Shown one piece after another: positions 39,578 through 48,057 of a stretch of DNA of 64,000 nt. Positions within the stretch are counted from its first letter, which is position 1, and every line of letters begins with the position of its first letter. This DNA is from Streptomyces sp. NBC_00083 (GTDB taxonomy: Bacteria > Actinomycetota > Actinomycetes > Streptomycetales > Streptomycetaceae). Where the stretch lies: assembly GCF_026343295.1 (NCBI RefSeq), contig NZ_JAPELY010000002.1:558001-622000 (forward strand), written 5' to 3'. The notes beneath the pieces are model-generated. The model saw only the letters and a list, made by a program, of their open reading frames with translations. It made no database searches and was not told the origin of the DNA. Position numbers and translations under genes: made by a program.

Positions 39578-40555
39578 TCATCCCGCCTGGGCCCGAACCG
39601 GCAGGAAGCGCTCCAACTCCGGGAAGTCCGCGGGGTGTTCCATGATCCAGGAGAGATAGCGGGGGATGGAGCGCGCGTAGGCGCAGTAGTACTCCCGTAC
39701 GGTGTCGACGAGTCGGCACAGGGTGTCGCGGGCCACCGTGTCTCGGCGCCACACGAGCAGTTGGGCGATGCACTGCGTCTCGCGGATCGGCACGAGACCC
39801 ACATCGTTGGTGGCACCGGTCGCGGTGGTCAGCGCGGCGGCGTCGGCGTCCCTGACCCAGCTCATCGCCTCGTGGTGGCCGTCGGCGTAGTGCGCCGCCC
39901 CGAGGTCGGTGTGGTGGAGCTTGGCGAGGAGCTTCTTCTCGATGTCGTGGAACCAGTGGTCCCGCGAATAGTGGACCCAGCGGAGCGAGGCGAGGTGGGT
40001 GCCGTCCACGAAGGGGCGGCCGGCCAGCGGATGGCCGCGCGGCACCGCGAGCCAGATCGGCTCCCGGACGACGACCTTGGTCTCAAGTCCCGCCTGCAGC
40101 AGGGAATCCGGCATGTCCGTGGCCGAGCAGGGCACCATGGCCACGGTGAGCGCCCCGCGGTGGACCGCGTCGACGGCCGCGGCCGGCGCGAGCGTCTCGG
40201 TCTCCACGTCCACGGTGGGCACCGCCGCCTGGATCGCGCCGAGCAGGGTCGGCGGTGTCCACTCGGTGTTGCCGAAACGCAGCGTGATGGTGGTGCTCGC
40301 GGCGGCCTCGCCGATCACGTCGTCGGCCTGCTGGACGAGGTCGGCCAGCATCGGAATCAAGCGCTTTCCCCGCGGGGTCGGCACGATCCCGGAACTCGAC
40401 CGTACGAAAAGGTCCCCGCCGAGCATTTTCTCTATCCTGCGCAATTGGGCGGTCAGGCTGGGCTGTGGAAGATTCAGCCGGACTGCCGCCTTGGATATGC
40501 TCCCGGCCTCTGCGATGATGGAAACAGCCCGTGCATGTCTGAGTTCCAGATCCAT
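39578..40555 (-). CDS. LysR-family regulator
   Basis: This 325-residue protein has an N-terminal winged helix with SISKAAVRLNLPQPSLTAQLRRIE as the helix-turn-helix, then a two-lobe effector domain (TITLRFGNTEWTPPTLLGAI, LALRWVHYSRDHWF-like region and a late GLVPIRETQ). It lies directly upstream of the type II PKS operon on the same strand, but the SARP-type box between them suggests separate promoters. It probably adjusts cluster expression to a small effector; the target sites are unknown. Weak dyads in the AT-richer region upstream (for example TTGCGGG-N13-CCCGCAA near 40,900) are candidates. Confidence 0.88.
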   Translation of the reverse strand: MDLELRHARAVSIIAEAGSISKAAVRLNLPQPSLTAQLRRIEKMLGGDLFVRSSSGIVPTPRGKRLIPMLADLVQQADDVIGEAAASTTITLRFGNTEWTPPTLLGAIQAAVPTVDVETETLAPAAAVDAVHRGALTVAMVPCSATDMPDSLLQAGLETKVVVREPIWLAVPRGHPLAGRPFVDGTHLASLRWVHYSRDHWFHDIEKKLLAKLHHTDLGAAHYADGHHEAMSWVRDADAAALTTATGATNDVGLVPIRETQCIAQLLVWRRDTVARDTLCRLVDTVREYYCAYARSIPRYLSWIMEHPADFPELERFLPVRAQAG

Positions 40556-40976
40556 ATTCCTGCAATCTCGTGATTCAAATGGCGCGGCTGAATTGTAATG
40601 ATGCCCGCTGTCAGGCCGCCCCTTCCTTCCCCCGAATCACTGGTCCAGGCATCGTCATCCCCCTCCCGGCCTGGGCCGGGAGCTGCCGGAATGCGCAAGG
40701 CCCCCGCCCCGTTCCGCCACCCCGCTATCGGTGCCGACTACATGCTTTCGGCTGCGCGCCGGAGCATCCGGACGGCGAGGATCCTTTCCGCCGCCCGCCC
40801 CTCTCCGGGTGATCGCAGGGTGTCCACTCACGTTAACATTTAGCCATCGTGGCGCACCCGCTGCAAGCAAATTCGAAATGCTGCGAAACATTATTGCGGG
40901 TAAACCGGACATTGCCCGCAACGAGGCGCCCGGTCGCGGGGGCCGTGCCGCACGCGTGAGCCGGCCCCGGCACGCA
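40556..40976. other. Non-coding gap upstream of the LysR gene
   Basis: About 420 bp with no convincing gene; the small open frames here lack family features and overlap each other. The stretch near 40,830-40,925 is AT-richer than its surroundings and contains TTGCGGG and CCCGCAA as a spaced dyad. It probably holds the LysR promoter and operator. Confidence 0.5.
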
Positions 40977-41031
40977 CGAGCCCGCCCGCCCCCGGAGCCC
41001 GTGGGTTCCACGGATCGGGCGGGCGGGCGGG
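40977..41031 (-). terminator. Strong hairpin after the hydroxylase gene
   Basis: CGAGCCCGCCCGCCC pairs exactly with GGGCGGGCGGGCTCG around a 25-nt loop, giving a perfect 15-bp stem 8 bp past the hydroxylase stop at 41,039. It would end the SARP, NRPS and hydroxylase transcript. Confidence 0.75.
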
Positions 41032-41038
41032 CTCGGGG

Positions 41039-42049
41039 TCAGCGGGTCGCGTCGGCCGACGGGGCGCCGGGTCCGGCCAGGCGGACCGGGTCACCGAACA
41101 GGGCGACGATCCGGCGCTCGCCCTCGTAGGGGTCGCGGCCGTGCGCCATCCGCAGGTTGTCCAGGACCAGAAGGTCGCCCTGCTGCCACGGCTCGCTCCA
41201 ACAGGCCTCCTCGTAGGCCTTGTTGATGGTGGCGACGGTGTCGGTGGAGATGGGCTCGCCATTGCCGTACGTCGTGCGGAACGGCAGGCCCTCGGGCCCG
41301 TAGAGGCTCTCCAGGTACTCCCGCACGACGGGGTCGAGCGCCGACTCGTGCAGGAAGGCCGCCTGGTTGAACCAGCCGCGCCGGCCGGTCACCGGATGGC
41401 GCAGCAGGGCCGGCCGGCGCTGGCGGGTGCGCAGGCCGCCCTCCTCGGTCCAGGTGTGGTCGAGGGCGTTGGCCGCGCAGTACTCCTCCACTCGTGCCCG
41501 GTCGTCGGTACCGAAGGCCTCGGCCCAGCCGAGGCCGAACTCGTAGTAGGTGCGGGCCAGTTCCCAGCCGTCGCGCTCGAACCCTGCGACCAGGTCACCG
41601 GGGAGCAGGCCGAGCACGCGCTCCCCGTCGGCCACCGTGGTGGCGCCGCCCCGCTGCGGCGCCACCAGGCAGCCGAAGAGGGCGATCGACGGCACGACGG
41701 CGGCATAGCTCAGCTCGTGGTGCATGCAGAGCTGGTCCTCGGCGGCCCACTCGGAGGTGGAGTACACGCCGTCGGGATGGGCCTGGCGGCCGGTGAAGCC
41801 CTCGCGCTCGGTCGTGCCGCGCACACCCAACGCCCGTGCGGCCACGGCCAGATCGGCCGGCTCCGCAAGGCCGAGGCCCCGTACGAGGACCGCGCCGTGC
41901 TCGGCGAGGAGCGCCCGTACCTCCGGCGCCGGAAGGTGTTCCGCGTCGCTGGGGCCCGTGTGGAGCACCGGCGGACGGCCCTCCTCGTGCGTCAGGTGCC
42001 GGCCCGGCGCACGGGCCGCCACGCTCCCCGGATCGTTGACCGTCGTCAT
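41039..42049 (-). CDS. SyrP-like Fe(II)/2-oxoglutarate amino-acid hydroxylase
   Basis: This 336-residue enzyme of the TauD / clavaminate synthase superfamily most resembles SyrP-type hydroxylases. The metal-binding H-x-E is in LCMHHELSYAA (His110, Glu112), the distal His is in RMAHGRDPYEGERR, and the 2-oxoglutarate-binding Arg is probably in that last segment. Other family landmarks are GVYSTSEWAAEDQ and GCLVAPQRGGATTVADG. SyrP enzymes hydroxylate the beta-carbon of an amino acid (Asp in the known cases) while it is held on a carrier domain. The gene follows the separate A-T NRPS, so the likely substrate is the residue loaded there. Which residue is not certain. Confidence 0.87.
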   Translation of the reverse strand: MTTVNDPGSVAARAPGRHLTHEEGRPPVLHTGPSDAEHLPAPEVRALLAEHGAVLVRGLGLAEPADLAVAARALGVRGTTEREGFTGRQAHPDGVYSTSEWAAEDQLCMHHELSYAAVVPSIALFGCLVAPQRGGATTVADGERVLGLLPGDLVAGFERDGWELARTYYEFGLGWAEAFGTDDRARVEEYCAANALDHTWTEEGGLRTRQRRPALLRHPVTGRRGWFNQAAFLHESALDPVVREYLESLYGPEGLPFRTTYGNGEPISTDTVATINKAYEEACWSEPWQQGDLLVLDNLRMAHGRDPYEGERRIVALFGDPVRLAGPGAPSADATR

Positions 42050-42128
42050 CGCGCTGTCTCCCTGTGTGGGCCGGCCCGGCCGCGCGGACCGCGCGGCCGG
42101 GCCGAAGTGGTGGACGTGGAGCGGCTGT

Positions 42129-44735
42129 TCAGGCGGGCTGCGGCGCCTTGCCGTCGATGAGCAGGGCGGCCGCGCTCAGGACCGGGGCCCTGGCCAGCTC
42201 CGGCGCGGTCACCACCTGGTCGAGGGCGATGACCACACGCAGCAGGGCGATGGAACTGCCGCCCGCCTCGTAGAAGTCGGTGGCGCGGCCGATGGTCTCG
42301 ACGGGCACCTTGAGGGTGGTCGCCCACAGCGCCGCGAGCCGGTGCTCGGTGGGCGTGCGCGGCGGCTCCGTGGCGCCCGCGGGCCCGCCGTCCGCCTGCT
42401 CGGGGGCGGCCTCGGCCCGCTGGGTGAGGAGCTTGCGGTCGATCTTGCCGTTCGGGGTGAGCGGCAGCTCCTCATGGTGGTGGAAGCGGCCGGGGAGCAT
42501 GTACGCGGGCAGCGACCGGGCGAGGGCCGTGCGCAGCGCGTCGGCGGGGACCGGCTCCGCCGACGCGTAGAAGGCGGCGAGCCGGCGGGCGTCGCCCGTG
42601 CCCACGACCACGACGGCGGCGTCGCGCACCCCCTCGAACCGGAGCAGCTGGTTCTCCACCTCGCCGATCTCGATCCGGAAGCCACGGATCTTGATCTGGG
42701 CGTCGCGGCGGCCCAGGAACTCCAGCCGCCCGTCGGGCTGCCACCGCCCGAAGTCGCCCGAGCGGTAGAGCCGTCCGCCGGGGCGGTCCGGGTCGGGGAG
42801 GTAGGCGGCCCGGGTGCGTTCCTCGTCGTTGACGTAGCCGCGTCCGACACAGACCCCGGAGAAGACCAGCTCCCCCGGCGAGCCGAGCGGCACCGGCCTG
42901 AGCCGCTCGTCGAGGACGGCCACCCGCACATTGCGCACCGGCCGGCCCAGCGGCACCGACGCGCCTGCCGGGGGGCGCCGCAGCACCTCGTGGTTGGTGT
43001 CGTCCGACGTCTCGGTGAGCCCGTAGGCGTTGACGAGGACGATGTCGGGAAGCGCCGCGAACCAGCGCTCGGTGAGCTCCTTCTTGAGCGCCTCGCCGGT
43101 CGCCGAGACACAGCGCAGCCGGGGCAGCGGCCGGGGTGAGCGGCGCAGGTGGTCGAGGACCACCTCCAGGTAGGACGGCACCAGCTGGGCCACCTCCACC
43201 TCGCGTTCGGCGAGCAGCGCGACGAAGCGCGGGACCTCCAGGATGTCGCGCTGCGCGACGATCAGGGTGCGGCCCCCCACGGCGAGCGCGGCGACGAGCT
43301 GCCACAGCGAGATGTCGAAGCACTGCGGCGCGGTCTGCGCCACCACGGTGCCGCGCTCCACGCCGAGGTCCTCGATCTTGGCGAGGAGGTGGTTGAGGAA
43401 CCCCTCGTGCTCGCACATCGCGCCCTTGGGCTGTCCGGTGGAGCCGGAGGTGAAGTAGATGTAGGCGAGGCGTCCTGCGGCGATCGCGAGGGCGGGATCC
43501 GCGTCCGAGCCGGCATGGCTCTCGTCGGCGCGCAGGCGGGACACGAACTCGGCGCGGACCTCGGTGAGTTCGGCCAGCGCCTCGTCGAGCCCCGGGCTCA
43601 CGCCGGGCTCGGTCAGCACCCGGCGGCAGTCGCTGCGGGTGAGCATGGCGGTGATCCGGTCGACCGGGAACTGCGGCTCGACGGGGAGGTAGACGCCGCC
43701 CGCCTTGAACACCGCGAGCACCGCCGTCAGCCACTCCAGATCGCGTTCGGTGACGACGGCGACGACGTCCTCGTCGCGCAGCCCGTCCCGGCGCAACGCG
43801 TGGGCGACCCGGTTGGCGTTCCGGTTGAGTTCCCCATAGGTCCACGACCGGTCCTCGTGGACGGCGGCCACCGCGTCCGGCGTCAACCGGGCCTGCTCCT
43901 CGAAGAGTTCGTGGAAGCGCCGGTCGGGCAGCGGGCGCCGGGGGCCGGCCAGCGCGTCCCGCAGATGTGCGGCTTCGCCGGCGGTGACCGGGTGCCACAG
44001 GTGCTGCGCCGAGTCCGGGCGGGTGGCGAGCCGTTCGAGGGCCGCCAGGAGATAGCCGGCGATCCGGCCGGCCGCGCTCGCGTCCAGGGTGGCCACGCGG
44101 TGCAGGACGGCCAGTTCCAGCCGTCCGCCCCGCGGCAGGAGGCCGAGGGCGAGGACGGTGCCGGGTCCGAGGTCGGCCGCCTCGGGCGGCCGCCCCGCCA
44201 CCACGATGGTGTCGAACAGGGCGTCCGTACGGCCGAGTTCGGCGCGTACGCGCTCCGGCGAGACGCTCCGGTGGCGCTCGGCGGCGGACCGCACGGCGGC
44301 GGCCGTCCCGACCAGCTCCCGCCAGGTGCCGTCGCCGAGGTGCAGTGGGCAGGGGAGGGTGTGCGCCACTGGGTCCGTGGCGCCGGGCGGCAGATAGCCG
44401 GTCACGACCGTCGGATCGCCGGTCACGGTGGCCAGCACCCGGGCGGCGGCGGCGATCAGGAGCGTCTCCAGGGGCTCGGCGCCGCCGGTGGCCGGCCCGA
44501 GCAGCGCGGCCGACGTGGTGGGCGAGAGCAGGGTGCGGCGCGTCGCGATCCGGTCCTCGGCCGGGACGTCGGCGCACCAGCCGGGCAGGGGGGTGTGGCG
44601 GCCCGCCGACAGGACCTCCTGCCAGAACGCCGTCGCCTCGGCCTCCGTCGCCCCGGCCTCCGTCACCCGGGCTGCCCCGGGCGCGGCGGCCCGCGTCTGC
44701 GGTCGGTCTCCGGATCCGCTCTGCCTAGCCGTCAC
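42129..44735 (-). CDS. Separate NRPS: partial C domain, then A-T
   Basis: The protein has 868 residues. The first 270 resemble only the C-terminal lobe of a condensation domain (ATAFWQEVLSAG, LFDTIVVAGRPPEAADLG) with no HHxxxDG, so this part cannot condense by itself. A complete A domain follows: IYFTSGSTGQPKGAM, AYGLTETSDDTNHE, YRSGDFGRW, and a C-terminal NGKIDRKLL lysine. The pocket reads D-I-W-Q-S-T-A-D-D; I do not recognise its substrate. The T domain is FYEAGGSSIALL. There is no downstream C, TE or docking domain that I can see. It probably charges the amino acid missing from the broken A3 of the large NRPS, working in trans. The start is GTG at 44,735. Confidence 0.88.
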   Translation of the reverse strand: MTARQSGSGDRPQTRAAAPGAARVTEAGATEAEATAFWQEVLSAGRHTPLPGWCADVPAEDRIATRRTLLSPTTSAALLGPATGGAEPLETLLIAAAARVLATVTGDPTVVTGYLPPGATDPVAHTLPCPLHLGDGTWRELVGTAAAVRSAAERHRSVSPERVRAELGRTDALFDTIVVAGRPPEAADLGPGTVLALGLLPRGGRLELAVLHRVATLDASAAGRIAGYLLAALERLATRPDSAQHLWHPVTAGEAAHLRDALAGPRRPLPDRRFHELFEEQARLTPDAVAAVHEDRSWTYGELNRNANRVAHALRRDGLRDEDVVAVVTERDLEWLTAVLAVFKAGGVYLPVEPQFPVDRITAMLTRSDCRRVLTEPGVSPGLDEALAELTEVRAEFVSRLRADESHAGSDADPALAIAAGRLAYIYFTSGSTGQPKGAMCEHEGFLNHLLAKIEDLGVERGTVVAQTAPQCFDISLWQLVAALAVGGRTLIVAQRDILEVPRFVALLAEREVEVAQLVPSYLEVVLDHLRRSPRPLPRLRCVSATGEALKKELTERWFAALPDIVLVNAYGLTETSDDTNHEVLRRPPAGASVPLGRPVRNVRVAVLDERLRPVPLGSPGELVFSGVCVGRGYVNDEERTRAAYLPDPDRPGGRLYRSGDFGRWQPDGRLEFLGRRDAQIKIRGFRIEIGEVENQLLRFEGVRDAAVVVVGTGDARRLAAFYASAEPVPADALRTALARSLPAYMLPGRFHHHEELPLTPNGKIDRKLLTQRAEAAPEQADGGPAGATEPPRTPTEHRLAALWATTLKVPVETIGRATDFYEAGGSSIALLRVVIALDQVVTAPELARAPVLSAAALLIDGKAPQPA

Positions 44736-44847
44736 TGGCCCTGCCTTCCTGATGGTCGTCCGGCGCGGCCGGAGCTGTGTGGTGGTGGTCCGGGCTCCGG
44801 GCCGGCGCGGGAGGCGCGTGCGGGAGGCCGGGTCGGGGCGCGTGGTC

Positions 44848-45645
44848 TCAGAGCGCCCGGCCGGAGCCGAGCAACGCCCGGCGCGGCAGGCCGAGTTCGA
44901 CGTCCTGCTTCAGGATCGCCTCGTACGCCAGGTGCAGGGCCGGACCCGGCTCCAGGGCCAGGTCGCTGGCGAGCCGGCGGCGGGCGCCGTGGAACACCTC
45001 CAGGGCCTCCGTCTGGCGGCCGTCGCGGTACAGCGCCAGCATCAGCAGCTCGCTCAGCCGCTCCCGCTCGGAGTGCTCGGCGGCGAGCTGGCGCAGCTCG
45101 GACATGGAGACGCGCTCGACGTCGACCGCGAGCTTGGCCATGGTGAGGTCCTCGAAGGCGGTGATGCGGCGCTCTTCGAGGCCGACCGCGTGGATCTGGC
45201 AGCGCATCCCGTCCCGCGCGTCCATCAGGGCCGGCCCGCGCCACAGGTCGAGCGCCTGCTCCAGGGCGACGATCGCGCCCGCCGGGTCGCGGTGGACCAG
45301 GGCGGCGCCCCGCTCGGCGAGTGCGAGGAAGCGGTGTGCGTCGACCGTCCCGGCGGGAACGTCGAGGAGGTAGCCGTTGCTGCCGGTGCGGACGATCTCG
45401 TCGCCCTTCAGGCCGGTCACCGACTCCAGGAGCTTGCGCAGCCGGCTGACGATCGCCTGGAGGGCGTTGCGCGGGTTGGTCATCGTCTGGTCCGCCCACA
45501 GCTCGTCCACGAGCTGGTCGAAGAGGACCGGGACCTGGGGAGTCATGGCGAGCAGGGTCAGGACGGTGCTCGCGCGCTTCGACGCCACGGGGGAGTAGCG
45601 GTCCCCGTCGGACAGAGAGAGTTCACCCAGGACCTTGATTTCCAC
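44848..45645 (-). CDS. Small SARP-family pathway activator
   Basis: This 265-residue protein is made of an OmpR-type winged helix (EIKVLGELSLSDGDRYSPV, then QAIVSRLRKLLE and GYLLDVPAGTVDAHRF) and a bacterial transcriptional activation domain (LLMLALYRDGRQTEALEVFHGARRRLASDLALEPGPALHL). This is the compact ActII-ORF4 / DnrI layout with no ATPase. SARP proteins bind direct repeats with an 11-bp period near the -35 region. Seven such repeats occur in this cluster. The frame opens upstream to 45,909 but homology starts at the GTG at 45,643-45,645. It probably shares a transcript with the separate NRPS (112 bp gap) and the hydroxylase. Confidence 0.93.
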   Translation of the reverse strand: MEIKVLGELSLSDGDRYSPVASKRASTVLTLLAMTPQVPVLFDQLVDELWADQTMTNPRNALQAIVSRLRKLLESVTGLKGDEIVRTGSNGYLLDVPAGTVDAHRFLALAERGAALVHRDPAGAIVALEQALDLWRGPALMDARDGMRCQIHAVGLEERRITAFEDLTMAKLAVDVERVSMSELRQLAAEHSERERLSELLMLALYRDGRQTEALEVFHGARRRLASDLALEPGPALHLAYEAILKQDVELGLPRRALLGSGRAL

Positions 45646-45759
45646 AGCAGTAACCCCCGTTATCAGCAAGTGTTGATGCCACTGTCGGCCACGCCGCGGG
45701 GGCCGGGGAAATATCACTTGCCCTTCGGCCACGGGCGCCGATGGTATGGCTTTAAAAAA

Positions 45760-45779
45760 CCCACTAACCGGTTTGTGGG
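45760..45779. promoter_or_regulatory. 20-bp dyad in the SARP/trpC control region
   Basis: CCCACTAACCGGTTTGTGGG is an inverted repeat with a single mismatched pair, centred on AACCGGTT, in an AT-rich patch 115 bp upstream of the SARP start. The form resembles TetR-family or butyrolactone-receptor operators in a general way. No matching regulator gene is in the window, so an outside repressor is the likeliest partner. Confidence 0.55.
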
Positions 45780-45861
45780 ACGGGGCGATCCGGGGTGAAG
45801 AAAACGTGTGGATTCGGGGGAGTTGGTGCCGTTGACGCAGGTCGGAGCGGTGTTTAGGGCG

Positions 45862-45878
45862 CTGACACGAAGCTGACA
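45862..45878 (-). promoter_or_regulatory. SARP-type direct repeat in the SARP/trpC control region
   Basis: CTGACACGAAGCTGACA has both CTGACA hexamers intact and 11 bp apart. Its orientation matches the six boxes that serve minus-strand operons, so it more likely acts on the SARP, NRPS and hydroxylase operon (start 217 bp away) than on trpC. That would give positive autoregulation. Confidence 0.65.
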
Positions 45879-46062
45879 TCCAAGGTGCTGTTCGGTGAAT
45901 TCCTTTCATCGCCGAGTTCCCACCTGTGACATTCAGCCAAGTCTTAAGGAGGTGGTCGGCGGTATGCGCGGCTCCCTACTGTTCCCCTCCGTGGCGCCAC
46001 CCACCGGGCACCCGCCGGACCGGCTCCGGGGCCTTCGGCGTCCGAACCGGGAGGGACCCACC

Positions 46063-46875
46063 ATGAACACACTCGACCAGCTCGTCGAGGGAGCCCGCGA
46101 GGACCTGGCCCTGCGCCGGCGGCGGGTGCCGCTCGCCGAGGTGCGGGCACGGGCACTCGCCGCGGGCCCGGGGCGGGACGCCGCGGCGCTGCTGCGCGAC
46201 CCCTCGGGCGTACGGGTCGTCGCGGAGGTCAAGCGGTCCAGCCCCTCCAAGGGCGCGCTCGCCGCGATAGCCGACCCCGCCGAACTCGCCGCCGCCTACC
46301 AGGACGGCGGGGCGGCGGCCGTCAGCGTGCTCACCGAGGGGCGCCGCTTCGGCGGCTCGCTCGCCGACCTGGACGCCGTGGCGGCCCGCGTCGACGTGCC
46401 GCTGCTGCGCAAGGACTTCATCGTCGACCCCTACCAGCTGTGGGAGGCGCGGGCCCACGGCGCGGAGCTCGTGCTGCTCGTCGTCGCCGCCCTCACCCAG
46501 CCCCATCTGGACGAACTGCACGCCCTGGCAGAGGAGATCGGGCTGACCCCGCTGGTGGAGGCGCACGACGCGAAGGAGGTGGAGCGGGCGCTCGAAGCGG
46601 GCGCCCGGGTGATCGGGGTCAACGCCCGTGACCTGCGCACCCTCGACGTCGACCGCACCACCTTCGCCCGCCTGGCGCCGGGGATCCCCGAGGGCGTGGT
46701 CCGCATCGCCGAGTCGGGCGTCCGCGGCCCCGCGGACGTCATCGAGTACGCCGCGCACGGGGCCGACGCCGTCCTGGTCGGCGAGGCGGTGGTCACGGGC
46801 GCGAGCCCGGCCGCTGCCGTCGCCGCCCTGGTCGAGGCGGGCCGGCGCGCACCCGCCCCTGCCCGGCCTCTCTAG
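46063..46875 (+). CDS. trpC: Indole-3-glycerol phosphate synthase
   Basis: This 270-residue TIM-barrel enzyme closes the indole ring from CdRP in tryptophan synthesis. Landmarks: VVAEVKRSSPSKGALA, LLRKDFIVDPYQLWEARAHGAELVLLVVAAL, GVNARDLRTLDVD, and VRIAESGVRGPADV. The start at 46,063 matches the usual N terminus (LDQLVEGAREDLALRRRRV). It is a cluster copy that would boost tryptophan for halogenation, as in the CDA cluster. Its stop codon overlaps that of the convergent trpD by 3 bp. Confidence 0.94.
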   Translation: MNTLDQLVEGAREDLALRRRRVPLAEVRARALAAGPGRDAAALLRDPSGVRVVAEVKRSSPSKGALAAIADPAELAAAYQDGGAAAVSVLTEGRRFGGSLADLDAVAARVDVPLLRKDFIVDPYQLWEARAHGAELVLLVVAALTQPHLDELHALAEEIGLTPLVEAHDAKEVERALEAGARVIGVNARDLRTLDVDRTTFARLAPGIPEGVVRIAESGVRGPADVIEYAAHGADAVLVGEAVVTGASPAAAVAALVEAGRRAPAPARPL

Positions 46876-47933
46876 GCGCCCTGCGCCGCGTACTTGGCGG
46901 TGACGCTCGTCCAGCGTTCCAGGACGGCCGCCGCCGCGCCCGAGTCGATCGCCTCCGCGGCGCGCTCCACCCCCGCGCCGAGCCGCTCCGCCACGGGGCG
47001 CCCGCTCGGGGCGAGCGCCGCGAGGCCCGCGGCGGCCGAGAGCAGCACCGAGTCCCTGACCGGGCCGCGCGCGCCCGCGAAGATCTCGCGGGCCACCCGG
47101 GCGTTGTGCGCACGGTCGCCGCCGCGCAGCGCGTCGGGCGAGGCGTAGCCGATGCCGATGGACCGCGGGTCGAACGACTCGCGCCGCACCCGGGACTCGT
47201 GGACCGACCAGACCGTGGAGGTAGTGGTGACCGTCAGTTCGTCCATCCCGTCGTCGCCCCGGAAGACCAGCGCCGACACGTCGCGGCGGGCCAGCACCTC
47301 GGCGAGCAGCGGCGCCAGGCGCGGGTCGGCGACCCCGACCGCCTGCGCGGTGGGGTCGGCCGGATTGCTGATCGGGCCGAGCGCGTTGAAGACCGTACGG
47401 ATCCCCAGCTCACGGCGGGGCGGGGCCGCGTGCCGCATCGACGGGTGGAACACCGAGGCGAAGCAGAAGGTGATGCCGGTCTCCTCGGCGACCGTCGCCA
47501 CCACCTCCGGTTCGAGGTCGAGCGCGACCCCGAGCTCTTCGAGGACGTCGGCGGAGCCGCAGGCGGACGACGCCGAGCGGTTGCCGTGCTTGACGACCCG
47601 GGCGCCCGCGGCGGCGGCCACCACCGCCGACATGGTGGAGACGTTGACGCTGTTCGAGCCGTCCCCTCCGGTCCCGACGATGTCGAGGGTGGCCCCGGGG
47701 ACGTGCAGCGGCACCGCGTGCCGGCGCATCGAGTCCACCAGGCCCTCGATCTCGTCGGCGGTCTCGCCCTTGGCGCGCAGCGCCACCACGAAGGCGGCGA
47801 GCCGGGCGGGACCGGCGCTCCCCGTCATCACCTGGTCCATCGCCCAGGCGGCGTCCGCGGGGCTCAGGTCCCGGCGGTCCAGAAGTGAGTTCAGCAATTC
47901 CGGCCAGGTACGACCCTGCGGCTCGGCAGTCAC
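46872..47933 (-). CDS. trpD: Anthranilate phosphoribosyltransferase
   Basis: This 353-residue enzyme transfers the phosphoribosyl group of PRPP to anthranilate. The PRPP site is DIVGTGGDGSNSVNVSTM, followed by VVKHGNRSASSACGSADVLE and FNALGPISNPADP, which are diagnostic. The GTG start at 47,931-47,933 has AAGGAG 8 nt upstream; the longer open frame has no homology. It runs opposite to trpC and diverges from the MocR-type regulator with a 124-bp gap between them, so that regulator is a good candidate for its control. Confidence 0.94.
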   Translation of the reverse strand: MTAEPQGRTWPELLNSLLDRRDLSPADAAWAMDQVMTGSAGPARLAAFVVALRAKGETADEIEGLVDSMRRHAVPLHVPGATLDIVGTGGDGSNSVNVSTMSAVVAAAAGARVVKHGNRSASSACGSADVLEELGVALDLEPEVVATVAEETGITFCFASVFHPSMRHAAPPRRELGIRTVFNALGPISNPADPTAQAVGVADPRLAPLLAEVLARRDVSALVFRGDDGMDELTVTTTSTVWSVHESRVRRESFDPRSIGIGYASPDALRGGDRAHNARVAREIFAGARGPVRDSVLLSAAAGLAALAPSGRPVAERLGAGVERAAEAIDSGAAAAVLERWTSVTAKYAAQGA

Positions 47934-48057
47934 GGGGAATCTCCTTGAACGGCGCCATCGGAAGTGTGCGCAACCCATTGTGTGAGGCGCGCAAAGCGCC
48001 CTCCAGACCACTGTCCGGCGAGAACTACGGTCCAATTCGTAAAGGGGGGCAGGAGCC

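Larger units (their letters stand above)
45646..46062. other. Divergent control region between the SARP gene and trpC
   Basis: 417 bp with no gene I can support. It holds an AT-rich dyad (45,760-45,779), a SARP-type box (45,862-45,878), and a strong AAGGAGG at about 45,944 followed by an ATG at 45,964 in frame with trpC. That upstream start would add 33 residues without homology. It could be a leader peptide or an alternative start. No tryptophan codons are seen in it, so a classical trp attenuator is unlikely. Confidence 0.6.

Noticed and set aside
45862..45878. SARP box as the trpC activator site
   Set aside because: Its orientation matches boxes serving minus-strand genes, so the SARP operon is the better target, though trpC cannot be excluded.
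45964..46062. Upstream ATG for trpC preceded by AAGGAGG
   Set aside because: The added 33 residues have no TrpC homology. The site is kept as a possible leader or alternative start, but not as the main call.
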